Of a stretch of 64,000 bases of DNA, positions 56,138 to 64,000 are shown one piece after another. The stretch comes from Cryobacterium glucosi (GTDB lineage: Bacteria > Actinomycetota > Actinomycetes > Actinomycetales > Microbacteriaceae), in assembly GCF_004402235.1 (NCBI RefSeq), contig NZ_SOFS01000005.1:162606-226605 (forward strand), written 5' to 3'. How positions within the stretch are numbered: position 1 is the first letter of the stretch; each line of letters begins with the position of its first letter. The notes below the pieces were generated by a model. That model had not been told where the DNA came from and did not search any database. It saw nothing but the letters and a program-made list of their open reading frames with translations. Made by a program: the position numbers and the translations under genes.

Positions 56138-56187
56138 GATACCGTGCCGATCCACCGCTCGGTGTTCGTGAGGGGACGTACCCAGGT

Positions 56188-57504
56188 TTGCTGTTAGGCG
56201 CGGCAATTCTTCTTGCATCCTCGCTGGTATTCAATGGGGCCAGCGAGGCCTTTCAGGTGCACGAATACGCGGTCGTGTCGAGCGACACCGACCTGGGACT
56301 GCAGCCCCTCGGCCTCGAACCGGTCGTGTCGATCGACGGAGACGTCAACTCCCTCCGCTTCCTGCGCGGGTCGAGCCTCCTCGCCGGGCTTGCCCGGCTC
56401 TCGGTCGCAGACATCTCGAGCTTCGTGCTGGACTTCCCCGAACAGCTCGACTCCCTCCTCGCGGTTCCGCCGGCCGCGACAGAGGTCACCGGCTGGTGGA
56501 CGTCCCTCGGCGGCACCGAACGCTCCTCCCTCATCGCCGCGGCACCCCGCCTCGTCGGCAACCTCGAGGGCATCCCGTTCCGGGAGCGTGGCCGGGCGAA
56601 CGCCCGATACCTGAACGAGAGCATCACCGAGACCCAGCAGCGCCTCGCGGGCACGCTGAGCGACGACGACCGCACGAGCGCCACCCACGAGCTCGCCGTC
56701 CTCGACCAGGTGCGCACCGCACTCAGGCAAGCCGACGCGGGGCCGCGCCGCTCCCTGATCCTGCTCGACAGCACGGGCGGCGGTCGCGCGGCCATCGCGC
56801 TCGGCAATCCCGACACCGCCGACTACGTCGGCTTCCTCGTTCCCGGAATGAACTACACCGTCGAGGCCGAGATCGTGCACTGGACGGACACGGCGAACGA
56901 CCTGTACATGGAACAGGAGAAGGTGCTCGCCGAACGCGCAGGCCAGGGCGCGGGCCAGGCGAATGCCAGCATCGCGACGGTCGCCTGGATCGGCTACGAG
57001 GTCCCCGACCTGTTCAGCGTCGGCGGCCTCGACAAGGCCATCGTCGGAGCCGACTTCCTCGAGAAGTCCTCCCTCGGCATCCGCTCGGACCGCGGGGGGC
57101 ACCAGCCCTTCATCTCCGTCTACGCACACTCCTACGGCTCGACCGTCGCGCTCACCGCCCTCGCCCGCGGCTCCTTCGATGTCGACGCCCTCGTGCTCGT
57201 CGGATCGCCGGGCAGCCAGATCCAGTCCGCGGCCAGCCTGCATGTGACGGGCGAGAACGTCTGGGTCGGCAAGGCCGACTGGGATCCGGCCGTCAACAGT
57301 GCCTTCTTCGGGAGTGACCCGGGGGCCGAATCGTACGGGGCGCATCCGCTCGGGGTCCGCGGTTCGACCGACCGGATCACCGGGGCCAGCCTCACGGCCT
57401 CGCTCGGCCACAACGCGTATTTCGAGCCAGGGAGCGAGTCGCTGCACAACATGGCGCTGATCGGAACGGACAACGCGGATTTGGTCACCAACGGCTCCGA
57501 ATAG
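56188..57504 (+). CDS. Secreted DUF1023-type alpha/beta hydrolase
   Basis: This protein of about 438 residues has an N-terminal hydrophobic segment resembling a signal peptide (about 1-22). The C-terminal half is a DUF1023 hydrolase: YVGFLVPGMNYTVEAEI, ATVAWIGYEVPDLFSV and the nucleophile elbow VYAHSYGSTVALTALA. The acid and histidine should be in VGKADWDPAV and LGHNAYFEPGSESLHNM. Family members are secreted and poorly characterised. The TTG start is weak (no good SD). Its TAG stop is part of the gatC -10 box. Confidence 0.78.
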   Translation: MLLGAAILLASSLVFNGASEAFQVHEYAVVSSDTDLGLQPLGLEPVVSIDGDVNSLRFLRGSSLLAGLARLSVADISSFVLDFPEQLDSLLAVPPAATEVTGWWTSLGGTERSSLIAAAPRLVGNLEGIPFRERGRANARYLNESITETQQRLAGTLSDDDRTSATHELAVLDQVRTALRQADAGPRRSLILLDSTGGGRAAIALGNPDTADYVGFLVPGMNYTVEAEIVHWTDTANDLYMEQEKVLAERAGQGAGQANASIATVAWIGYEVPDLFSVGGLDKAIVGADFLEKSSLGIRSDRGGHQPFISVYAHSYGSTVALTALARGSFDVDALVLVGSPGSQIQSAASLHVTGENVWVGKADWDPAVNSAFFGSDPGAESYGAHPLGVRGSTDRITGASLTASLGHNAYFEPGSESLHNMALIGTDNADLVTNGSE

Positions 57505-57507
57505 AAT
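57502..57507 (+). promoter_or_regulatory. -10 box of gatC, fused to the upstream stop codon
   Basis: TAGAAT, whose TAG is the stop codon of the DUF1023 gene. It predicts a leader of about 27 nt that includes the gatC SD GGAGC. Confidence 0.6.
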
Positions 57508-57539
57508 TGGGTATTCACCTCAACCACAATCGGAGCAAC

Positions 57540-57836
57540 ATGTCTGAAATCACGGCCGAGCAGGTTGCGCACTTGGCAAACCTCGCCCGGATCGACCTCA
57601 GCCCGGAGGAGATCACCCGCCTCACCGCCGAACTCGGCCAGATCGTGGACTCGGTGGCGAAGGTCGCCGAAGTCGCAACGCCCGAAGTTCCCGCGACGAG
57701 CCACCCGATGCCGTTGACCAACGTTTTCCGCGCCGACGTCGTCGTGCCGTCCCTGTCCGTCGAAGAAGCACTTTCCGGATCGACCGACCGCGACGGCGAC
57801 AAATTTCGCGTGCCCGCGATCCTGGACGAGGAGTAA
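57540..57836 (+). CDS. gatC: Glu-tRNA(Gln) amidotransferase subunit C
   Basis: GatC is the small scaffold that stabilises GatA and GatB. The 98-residue protein has [21 protein letters not shown] and the C-terminal [17 protein letters not shown], then [11 protein letters not shown], all diagnostic. It opens gatCAB, which makes Gln-tRNA(Gln) (and Asn-tRNA) from misacylated tRNA where GlnRS is missing. Confidence 0.97.
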   Translation: MSEITAEQVAHLANLARIDLSPEEITRLTAELGQIVDSVAKVAEVATPEVPATSHPMPLTNVFRADVVVPSLSVEEALSGSTDRDGDKFRVPAILDEE

Positions 57837-57838
57837 CC

Positions 57839-59386
57839 ATGACCGATCTCACCCGCCTCTCCGCCGCCGACCTGTCCATCCTCCTCACGAGCGGCGCCGT
57901 CAGCTCCGTCGAGGCGACGCAGGCCCACCTTGACCACATCGCGGCCGTCGACACCGACGTACACGCGTTCCTGCACGTGGCCGGGGCGAACGCCCTCGCC
58001 GCGGCCGCCGTCGTGGACGCCCAGCGCGCCGCCGGTGCCGTGCTCGGTCCGCTCGCGGGCGTGCCCATCGCCATCAAGGACGTGCTCGCGACGCGCGACA
58101 TGCCCTCGACCGCCGGCTCGAAGATCCTCGAGGGCTGGATCCCGCCCTACGACGCCACGGTCGTGCGGCTCGTCCGCGAAGCCGGGCTGATCCCGCTCGG
58201 CAAGACCAACATGGACGAATTCGCGATGGGCTCGTCCACCGAGTTCTCCGCGTACGGCCCGACCCACAACCCCTGGGACCTCGACCGGATTCCCGGCGGC
58301 TCCGGCGGAGGATCCGCCGCAGCGGTGAGCGCGTTCGAAGCGCCCCTCGCCCTCGGCAGCGACACCGGCGGATCGATCCGCCAGCCCGCAGCCGTCACCG
58401 GATCCGTCGGAGTCAAGCCGACATACGGCGGAGTCTCCCGCTACGGTGCGATCGCCCTGGCCTCCTCGCTCGACCAGGTCGGACCGGTCAGCCGCACCGT
58501 CTACGACGCCGCGCTTCTGCACGACGTTCTCAGCGGCCACGACCCGCTCGACTCCACCTCGCTGACCGACCGCTGGCCTTCGATGGCCGCCGCCGCGATC
58601 GCGGGCCGGGTTGACGGTGCCCTCACCGGCGTCCGGATCGGTGTCGTCAAGGAGCTGTCCGGCCCCGGGTTCCAGCCCGGAGTCCTGCAGCGCTTCAACG
58701 AAACCCTCGCGATGCTCGTCGCAGCCGGCGCCGAGATCGAAGAGGTCAGTGCACCGAGCTTCGAATATGCCGTCGCCGCGTATTACCTGATCCTCCCCGC
58801 CGAGGCCTCGAGCAACCTCGCCCGCTTCGACTCGGTGCGTTTCGGCATCCGCGTGGACCCGGCAGAGGGACCGCTCACGAGCGAACGGGTCATGGCCGCG
58901 ACGCGCGACGCCGGTTTCGGACCCGAGGTCAAGCGCCGGATCATCCTCGGCACCTACGCTCTGAGCGCCGGCTACTACGACGCGTACTACGGCAGCGCCC
59001 AGAAGGTGCGCACCCTGATCCAGCGCGACTTCGACGCCGCATTCGAGAAGGTCGACGTGTTGTTGTCCCCGAGCGCGCCGACCACGGCGTTCAAGTTCGG
59101 CGAGAAGATGGACGACCCGATGGCGATGTACCTCAACGACGTCACCACGATCCCGGCGAACCTCGCCGGCATCCCGGGAATGAGCCTGCCGATGGGCCTC
59201 GCGCCGGAGGACGGCCTGCCCGTCGGGCTGCAGGTCATGGCGCCCGCCAAGCAGGACGCCCGTCTGTACACCTTCGGTGCCGCCGTCGAGCAGCTGCTCG
59301 AAGCGCACTGGGGACACACCCTGCTCAGCCTTGCGCCGAAACTGGCACCCACACAAATGTTCGCGAGCGAAGGGGGAGCCGTCTGA
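57839..59386 (+). CDS. gatA: Glu-tRNA(Gln) amidotransferase subunit A
   Basis: GatA is the glutaminase subunit that releases ammonia. The 515-residue amidase has the catalytic triad of the signature family: the lysine in [13 protein letters not shown], the cis-serine in [16 protein letters not shown] and the nucleophile serine in [39 protein letters not shown] follows in parts. It starts 3 nt after gatC with GAGGAG. Confidence 0.97.
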   Translation: MTDLTRLSAADLSILLTSGAVSSVEATQAHLDHIAAVDTDVHAFLHVAGANALAAAAVVDAQRAAGAVLGPLAGVPIAIKDVLATRDMPSTAGSKILEGWIPPYDATVVRLVREAGLIPLGKTNMDEFAMGSSTEFSAYGPTHNPWDLDRIPGGSGGGSAAAVSAFEAPLALGSDTGGSIRQPAAVTGSVGVKPTYGGVSRYGAIALASSLDQVGPVSRTVYDAALLHDVLSGHDPLDSTSLTDRWPSMAAAAIAGRVDGALTGVRIGVVKELSGPGFQPGVLQRFNETLAMLVAAGAEIEEVSAPSFEYAVAAYYLILPAEASSNLARFDSVRFGIRVDPAEGPLTSERVMAATRDAGFGPEVKRRIILGTYALSAGYYDAYYGSAQKVRTLIQRDFDAAFEKVDVLLSPSAPTTAFKFGEKMDDPMAMYLNDVTTIPANLAGIPGMSLPMGLAPEDGLPVGLQVMAPAKQDARLYTFGAAVEQLLEAHWGHTLLSLAPKLAPTQMFASEGGAV

Positions 59387-60891
59387 TGAAGAAGGCTGAA
59401 CTGATGGATTACGACAAGGCCCTCGAACTGTTCGAGCCGGTGCTCGGCTTCGAGGTGCACGTCGAACTCAACACCAAGACCAAGATGTTCTGCGGCTGCG
59501 CCAACGAATTCGGCCAGGGTGCGAACACGAACACCTGCCCGACCTGCCTCGGACTCCCCGGCGGGCTCCCGCAGGTGAACGCGAAGGCGATCGAGTCGAG
59601 CATCCGCCTCGGGCTCGCCCTCGGCTGCGAGATCGCGGAATACTCGCGCTTCGCCCGCAAGAACTACTTCTACCCCGACACCGCGAAGAACTTCCAGACC
59701 TCCCAGTACGACGAGCCGATCGCGTTCAACGGGCAGCTCACGATCGAACTCGAGAGCGGCCGCCAGGTCACGATCGACATCGAACGCGCCCACATGGAAG
59801 ACGACGCGGGCAAGCTCACCCACGTCGGCGGCGCGACCGGCCGGATCCAGGGCGCCGACTACTCGCTCGTCGACTACAACCGCGGCGGCGTGCCCCTCGT
59901 CGAGATCGTCACGCAGATGATCGAGGGCGGCGAGGCCGACTCTCCCGAGATCGGGCGCACCTACGTTGCGGCGATCCGCGAGATCGTCAAGGCGCTCGGC
60001 GTGTCCAACGCGCGGATGGAAGAGGGCAACGTGCGCTGCGACGCGAACGTGTCCCTGCGCCCGCGCGGCTCCGGAAAGCTCGGCACCCGCACGGAGACCA
60101 AGAACGTCAACTCGCTCCGCAGCGTCGAACGTGCCGTCCGTTACGAGATCCAGCGCCAGGCCGCACTCCTCGCCGCCGGCGGAACGATCACGCAGGAGAC
60201 CCGGCACTGGCATGAGGACACCGGCATCACGTCCGCGGGCCGGCCCAAGTCCGACGCCGACGACTACCGCTACTTCCCGGAGCCCGACCTCGTCCCCGTC
60301 GCGCCCTCCCGCGCCTGGGTCGAAGAACTCCGCGCGACCCTGCCGGAGCCGCCCGCGGCACGCCGCAAGCGCCTCCAGGCCGACTGGGGCTTCGCCAACC
60401 TCGAGTTCCAGGACGTCGTCAACTCCGACCTGCTCGACGCTGTCGAGGCCACCGTCGCAGCCGGCGCATCCGCCCAGTCCTCCCGCAAGTGGTGGACCGG
60501 CGAGGTCGCCAGGCTCGCGAACGTCGCCGGCGTCTCCGCTGACTCCCTCGTCGAGCCGGTGCAGCTCGCCGCTTTGATCGAACTGGTCACCGCGGGAACG
60601 CTGACCGACCGCCTGGCCCGCCAGGTGCTCGAGGGCGTCATCGCCGGCGAAGGCACCCCGCTCGAGGTCGTGGAGATCCGCGGTCTTGCCGTCGTTTCCG
60701 ACGACGGCCCGCTCATCGAGGCCATCGACCTCGCTCTCGCTTCCCAGCCCGACGTGCTCGCGAAGATCCGCGATGGCAAGGTCCAGGCGGCCGGTGCCGT
60801 GATCGGTGCCGTCATGAAGGCCATGCGCGGACAAGCGGATGCCGCACGGGTACGGGAACTTGTCCTCGAAAGGGCAGGAACGGCCGAGTAA
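59386..60891 (+). CDS. gatB: Glu-tRNA(Gln) amidotransferase subunit B
   Basis: GatB is the kinase/amidotransferase subunit that binds tRNA and phosphorylates Glu. The 501-residue protein has [50 protein letters not shown] and [20 protein letters not shown] in parts, and the YqeY-like C-terminal domain. The ATG overlaps the gatA TGA by one base. An ATG 18 nt downstream is an alternative start. Confidence 0.97.
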   Translation: MKKAELMDYDKALELFEPVLGFEVHVELNTKTKMFCGCANEFGQGANTNTCPTCLGLPGGLPQVNAKAIESSIRLGLALGCEIAEYSRFARKNYFYPDTAKNFQTSQYDEPIAFNGQLTIELESGRQVTIDIERAHMEDDAGKLTHVGGATGRIQGADYSLVDYNRGGVPLVEIVTQMIEGGEADSPEIGRTYVAAIREIVKALGVSNARMEEGNVRCDANVSLRPRGSGKLGTRTETKNVNSLRSVERAVRYEIQRQAALLAAGGTITQETRHWHEDTGITSAGRPKSDADDYRYFPEPDLVPVAPSRAWVEELRATLPEPPAARRKRLQADWGFANLEFQDVVNSDLLDAVEATVAAGASAQSSRKWWTGEVARLANVAGVSADSLVEPVQLAALIELVTAGTLTDRLARQVLEGVIAGEGTPLEVVEIRGLAVVSDDGPLIEAIDLALASQPDVLAKIRDGKVQAAGAVIGAVMKAMRGQADAARVRELVLERAGTAE

Positions 60892-61199
60892 TGGCTCTCT
60901 GGAAGCGACGCGAGCCCGCACCGGACGGGCCCGCGAGTCGAGCCGTTTTCGGCGTCGGGATGCAGGTTCTGGTGCGGCTCGACCGGAGCCGCTACCCGGA
61001 GTCGATGGTCGAAGACCCCATCGGCGTCATCGTCGGGGCGGGGGACACCGACGGCGCAGCCCTCTACGTCCCTGTCTCCGGTCGGGAGGCGATCTGGACC
61101 GTGCAGTTCGACGAACCGTTCTACGGGCTCGACGGCTCGGGCCCGCACGAATCGGCCCGGGTTGCCCAGACCTCCCTCGAACCGGCCCCGGAAGCGTGA
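60891..61199 (+). CDS. Small protein of unknown function after gatB
   Basis: This 102-residue soluble protein has no motif that I recognise. It has a charged N-terminus ([14 protein letters not shown]) and a beta-rich middle: AVFGVGMQVLVRLDRS, PIGVIVGAGDTDGAAL and AIWTVQFDEPFYGLDG. The ATG overlaps the gatB TAA by one base, so it is translationally coupled to gatB. No function can be assigned. Confidence 0.65.
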   Translation: MALWKRREPAPDGPASRAVFGVGMQVLVRLDRSRYPESMVEDPIGVIVGAGDTDGAALYVPVSGREAIWTVQFDEPFYGLDGSGPHESARVAQTSLEPAPEA

Positions 61200-61204
61200 T
61201 CGCG

Positions 61205-62356
61205 ATGAGCGCAGCCCAGGAACGTCCCGATTCCCCGAGCGTTGAGTCCACGGCGACCCCCGCTGACATTCGACGCTGGCGCCAGTACCTCGCCGATGAA
61301 CGCGCGGAGGCCGCGGTCTACCGCGACCTCGCCTCCCGCCGGACCGGTGAGGAGAAGGAGATCCTGCTCGCCCTCGCCGAGGCGGAAGCCCGGCACGAGG
61401 CGCACTGGCGGGACCTGCTCGGTGACCAGGCCGGCCCGCCGAAACGTGGAGCGGTGCGCACCCGGTTCCTCGGGTTTCTCGCAAGACGATTCGGTTCCGT
61501 CTTCGTGCTCGCGCTCGCCCAGCGGGCGGAAGCGCGCTCGCCATACGATTCCGACGTCGACGCGACGAAGACGATGGCGGCCGACGAACGCATCCACGAG
61601 GAGGTCGTGCGGGGGCTGGCCGCCCGCGGACGCCAGCGCCTCGCCGGGTCGTTCCGCGCAGCCGTGTTCGGCATCAACGACGGCCTCGTCTCCAACCTCG
61701 CCCTCGTGCTCGGTATCGGCGCGACCGGCGTTCCCGCCGCGACCATCCTGTTCACGGGCATCGCCGGTCTGCTCGCCGGCGCCCTGTCGATGGGTGCGGG
61801 TGAGTACGTCTCGGTGCGGTCGCAGCGGGAGTTGCTCGAGGCATCCACCCCCCAGGCGACCGCGCGCACGGTGCTCTCGCACCTCGACCTCGCCGCCAAC
61901 GAGCTCACCCTCGTCTACCGGGCGCAAGGCATGGCGGCGGACGAGGCCGAGGCGCAGGCGCACGAGGTGCTGCGCACGCTGACCATGGCGACCGGACCGG
62001 TTTCGGTTGCCGCCCCGGTCCAGGGCGCCGACATCGCGCACGGGGCTCTCGACCCCGCGACGGACGAGCACGAGGCGATCGGAACCGGCTGGGGTGCCGC
62101 GTCCTCGAGCTTCTGCTTCTTTGCCTCCGGCGCCATCCTCCCTGTGCTGCCCTACCTGTTCGGCCTCGAGGGGCTTGCGGCGATCGTGGTCGCGTCCGTG
62201 CTCGTCGGGCTCGCCCTCCTTGCGACGGGCGCGATTGTCGGCCTGCTTTCCGGCGGGCCGCCGCTCCGGCGTGCGCTCCGCCAGCTGCTGATCGGCTTCG
62301 CGGCAGCCGGGGTCACCTACGTGCTCGGCCTGCTCTTCGGCACCTCGCTCGGGTAG
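61205..62356 (+). CDS. MbfA-like ferritin-VIT iron exporter
   Basis: This protein of about 383 residues has an N-terminal ferritin-like domain (about 22-145) with two ExxH motifs for a di-iron site (EARH 61-64 and ERIH 128-131, with E32 and E35 as further ligands), then a VIT1/CCC1 membrane domain of five helices (FGINDGLVSNLALVLGIGAT, SMGAGEYVSVRSQRELLE). Such fusions export Fe2+ in MbfA of alphaproteobacteria. A GTG 9 nt upstream overlaps the previous stop (GTGA) and is an alternative start. Confidence 0.87.
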   Translation: MSAAQERPDSPSVESTATPADIRRWRQYLADERAEAAVYRDLASRRTGEEKEILLALAEAEARHEAHWRDLLGDQAGPPKRGAVRTRFLGFLARRFGSVFVLALAQRAEARSPYDSDVDATKTMAADERIHEEVVRGLAARGRQRLAGSFRAAVFGINDGLVSNLALVLGIGATGVPAATILFTGIAGLLAGALSMGAGEYVSVRSQRELLEASTPQATARTVLSHLDLAANELTLVYRAQGMAADEAEAQAHEVLRTLTMATGPVSVAAPVQGADIAHGALDPATDEHEAIGTGWGAASSSFCFFASGAILPVLPYLFGLEGLAAIVVASVLVGLALLATGAIVGLLSGGPPLRRALRQLLIGFAAAGVTYVLGLLFGTSLG

Positions 62357-62694
62357 CGCCTTCGGGAGCGATCTACGGGCGGGGTGTCGGGGCTACGAGC
62401 CGCGACGGACGTTACACAGTCCATCCAGGATGAACGGAGTCTCACCGCTCGTCGGCGGTGTTGGCGTCTGCTGCCTCGGGTCTGCACCCGGTGTCGAATT
62501 CAGGAGATTCTTGGTGTCGGGTGGGATCGGCGGCACTGGTCCGCGGACCGGAGTTGCCCGCCCGGGAGGATCTCCTGAATTCGGAACCACGGGCAGGAGA
62601 ATCAACCGTCTTCAGGTATGAAACTCGGAATGAGAAGCCCACAATTATGTGAGTAAGTCTCTTCTTTGTGTTCGATTCGGCGTAGAATCGGGGT
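62357..62694. other. Intergenic gap with inverted repeats upstream of the DUF222 gene
   Basis: This 338-bp gap has no supported gene. It contains a 13-bp perfect inverted repeat (GAATTCAGGAGAT at 62496-62508 and ATCTCCTGAATTC at 62570-62582), the palindrome GGTCCGCGGACC (62538-62549) between the arms, and a related CAGGAGAATC at 62594. TAGAAT (62683-62688) lies 6 nt before the next ATG. Confidence 0.7.
62683..62688 (+). promoter_or_regulatory. -10 box, leaderless DUF222 gene
   Basis: TAGAAT, 6 nt (CGGGGT), then the ATG at 62695; no SD. Confidence 0.6.
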
Positions 62695-64000
62695 ATGGCA
62701 GGAGCTTCCGATCCCCAGTCACACACCCCGCAGACACCCGGTTCCGGGGCTGCGGGTGATCAGCCCACCGCAGGCGCCGAGTCGGCCCATTCGGTCGAGG
62801 TTGCCGAGGGTTTCGAGGGCGCTGAAGGGCTGGCCAGGTCGGTGCCGTCGGTGCCGTCGGTGCATGCGGATGCTGTCGCAAGGCTCGTGGAGGCGCAGGC
62901 GGTTCTCGCCGATGCCCTGGCGGCGATCCCGGTGGGGCTGCTCAGTGACACAGAAGCTGTGACGGCGCTGAGCACCGTGGAGGCGATCGGGCGGACGGTG
63001 GATGCGGCCCGGGTGAGCACGGCGACGGATGTGGACCGGAGGGCCCGGGTGCTCGGCCGGGAGGGTCTGGCGTGGAAGATGGGCTGCACGGGCCCGTGGG
63101 ATGTCCTCACCCGGGTGACACGGGTGTCGGCCCGGGAGGTCAAGCGGCGCACGAAGCTCGGCGACGCGGTGTTGCCGCGGCCGTGCGGCGGGAGCAGCTG
63201 GTTGCCGCCCTTGTTCCCGACGGTCGGGGCCGCCCTGGCAGCGGGGGAGATCGGGGTGGAGACGGCGGAGTTGATCGTGGCGGGTTTGCAGGTGATCAGT
63301 CACCGGGTGGCCCCGGATGACCTGTTGACGGCGGAGCGGGCCCTGGTCGCCTCTGCGGCGGGGCTGATCACCCCGGAGACCGAGGATTTGGCCGGGGCCG
63401 GTGTGCCGGTGACCACGGACCTGATCCGGGGCATGGTCGCGCAGTGGCAGGCGGCCCTGGACCCCGACGGGATACTGCCCCAGGAGGACCTTTTCGAGGC
63501 GAAATCCAACATCGGCTTCGGCCAGTTGAAGAACGGCTTGTACCCCGTCAAGGGCGGGGTGACGCCGGAACTGTTCGGCGTGATGAACACCCTCTTCGAC
63601 GCCTTCCTCAGCTTCCACGCCCGCCCGGCGTTCCCCACCGCCGAGGAACAGGCGCTGATGGATTCGGGGCAGATGATCCCCGGCGCCGAGACCGCGGGTA
63701 CCGACGCCGACACGGGCCCGGATCTGGACGTGATCGAGGCGGAGCTCCGGGAGCGCCGGGCGGACACCCGCACCGGCGGGGAGAAACGCGCCGACATCCT
63801 CCGGGCCCTGTTCGAGCACGCAGCCCGCGACGAGGACACGCCCAGCATGGGCGGATCCGCCCCGACGGTGATGGTGCACGTGAACGCCGCCGACCTCGCG
63901 TCCGGGGTCGGGGTCGGCTGGATCGACGGCGTCGAGGCCCCCGTGTCGCTCAAAACGGTGCACCAGCGCATCTGTGACGGCGGCTTCCAAGGGGTCCTCT
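62695..64000 (+). CDS. DUF222 protein (13E12/HNH family), 5' part
   Basis: The frame stays open to the right edge (435 codons seen). After a low-complexity N-terminus with a short SVP repeat (about residues 42-50), it has the DUF222 region: LSTVEAIGRTVDAARVSTAT, LGREGLAWKMGCTGPWDVLT, ALAAGEIGVETAELIVAGLQ and DPDGILPQEDLFEAK, and MNTLFDAFLSF before an acidic stretch. In this family an HNH nuclease domain usually follows, but it would be beyond the edge. The family is often multicopy in Microbacteriaceae. The function is unknown. Confidence 0.85.
   Translation, partial: MAGASDPQSHTPQTPGSGAAGDQPTAGAESAHSVEVAEGFEGAEGLARSVPSVPSVHADAVARLVEAQAVLADALAAIPVGLLSDTEAVTALSTVEAIGRTVDAARVSTATDVDRRARVLGREGLAWKMGCTGPWDVLTRVTRVSAREVKRRTKLGDAVLPRPCGGSSWLPPLFPTVGAALAAGEIGVETAELIVAGLQVISHRVAPDDLLTAERALVASAAGLITPETEDLAGAGVPVTTDLIRGMVAQWQAALDPDGILPQEDLFEAKSNIGFGQLKNGLYPVKGGVTPELFGVMNTLFDAFLSFHARPAFPTAEEQALMDSGQMIPGAETAGTDADTGPDLDVIEAELRERRADTRTGGEKRADILRALFEHAARDEDTPSMGGSAPTVMVHVNAADLASGVGVGWIDGVEAPVSLKTVHQRICDGGFQGVL

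Overview
This is 64 kb of a high-GC actinobacterial chromosome, most likely from a member of the Microbacteriaceae; the genus is not assignable from the sequence alone. The reasons are the GC-rich coding sequence with GTG and TTG starts, a gatCAB operon, two F420-type oxidoreductases, the DUF222/13E12-type gene at the right edge, polar DivIVA-like proteins, a GlgE-type maltosyltransferase, and many genes with a TANNNT box exactly 6-7 nt before the start codon, as expected of leaderless actinobacterial transcripts. I found no rRNA, tRNA, CRISPR, phage or insertion sequence.

Layout. 1-5.3 kb: the start of a sulfite/nitrite reductase leaving the window on the left, then a RibD/DHFR-like reductase, an ArsR-type regulator with an MFS exporter and a 28-bp operator palindrome, a sirohydrochlorin chelatase-like protein and a BBE-like FAD oxidase. 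5.4-8.4 kb: ftsY, a small acidic protein and ffh (protein targeting). 8.5-10.4 kb: an F420-type oxidoreductase convergent with a YbdK-type glutamate-cysteine ligase. 10.7-16.7 kb: the translation superoperon rpsP-khpA-rimM-trmD-rplS-lepB-rnhB-DUF2469, interrupted by a formate/nitrite-type channel and a small membrane protein. 16.7-19.1 kb: Ddn-like reductase, M19 dipeptidase, SGNH hydrolase. 19.3-22.5 kb: yraN, yifB/comM and dprA (DNA uptake and processing). 22.5-27.3 kb: PLP decarboxylase, DinB-like protein, phosphodiesterase, xerC and an M23 peptidase. 27.6-31.9 kb: rpsB-tsf-pyrH-frr-cdsA. 32-37 kb: two DivIVA/coiled-coil proteins, a secreted lysozyme-like protein, a zinc-ribbon protein, a hydrolase and an AI-2E-family permease. 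37.3-40.1 kb: a membrane protein with an internal lipobox plus a YbbN/CnoX-like protein. 40.2-49.8 kb: glycogen and alpha-glucan genes glgB, glgE, glgP and glgX with a YbaK-type deacylase. 49.9-54.7 kb: cysteine desulfurase, mnmA and ligA. 54.7-57.5 kb: a hydrolase/PadR pair and a DUF1023 hydrolase. 57.5-62.4 kb: gatC-gatA-gatB, a small protein and a ferritin-VIT (MbfA-like) iron exporter. 62.7 kb to the end: a truncated DUF222 protein.

How it fits together. Most of the window is conserved housekeeping: ribosomal proteins and factors, tRNA modification (TrmD, MnmA with its sulfur donor), Gln-tRNA amidation, protein targeting and secretion (FtsY, Ffh, LepB), phospholipid synthesis and DNA ligation, with accessory genes between the blocks. 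The most interesting non-coding signals are a family of covarying hairpins that begin CGCGAGAGT and end ACTCTCGCG (two of exactly 61 bp), the widespread leaderless promoters including four in which the upstream TAG stop codon is part of the next gene's -10 box, a 28-bp operator, paired GGGAACCC boxes beside a hexanucleotide microsatellite, and a hairpin that carries both a -10 box and sequence next to the lepB ribosome-binding site. I did not see a clearly new multi-gene system; the most unusual proteins are the 11-residue-repeat coiled-coil protein and the membrane protein with a lipoprotein-like signal in its middle.
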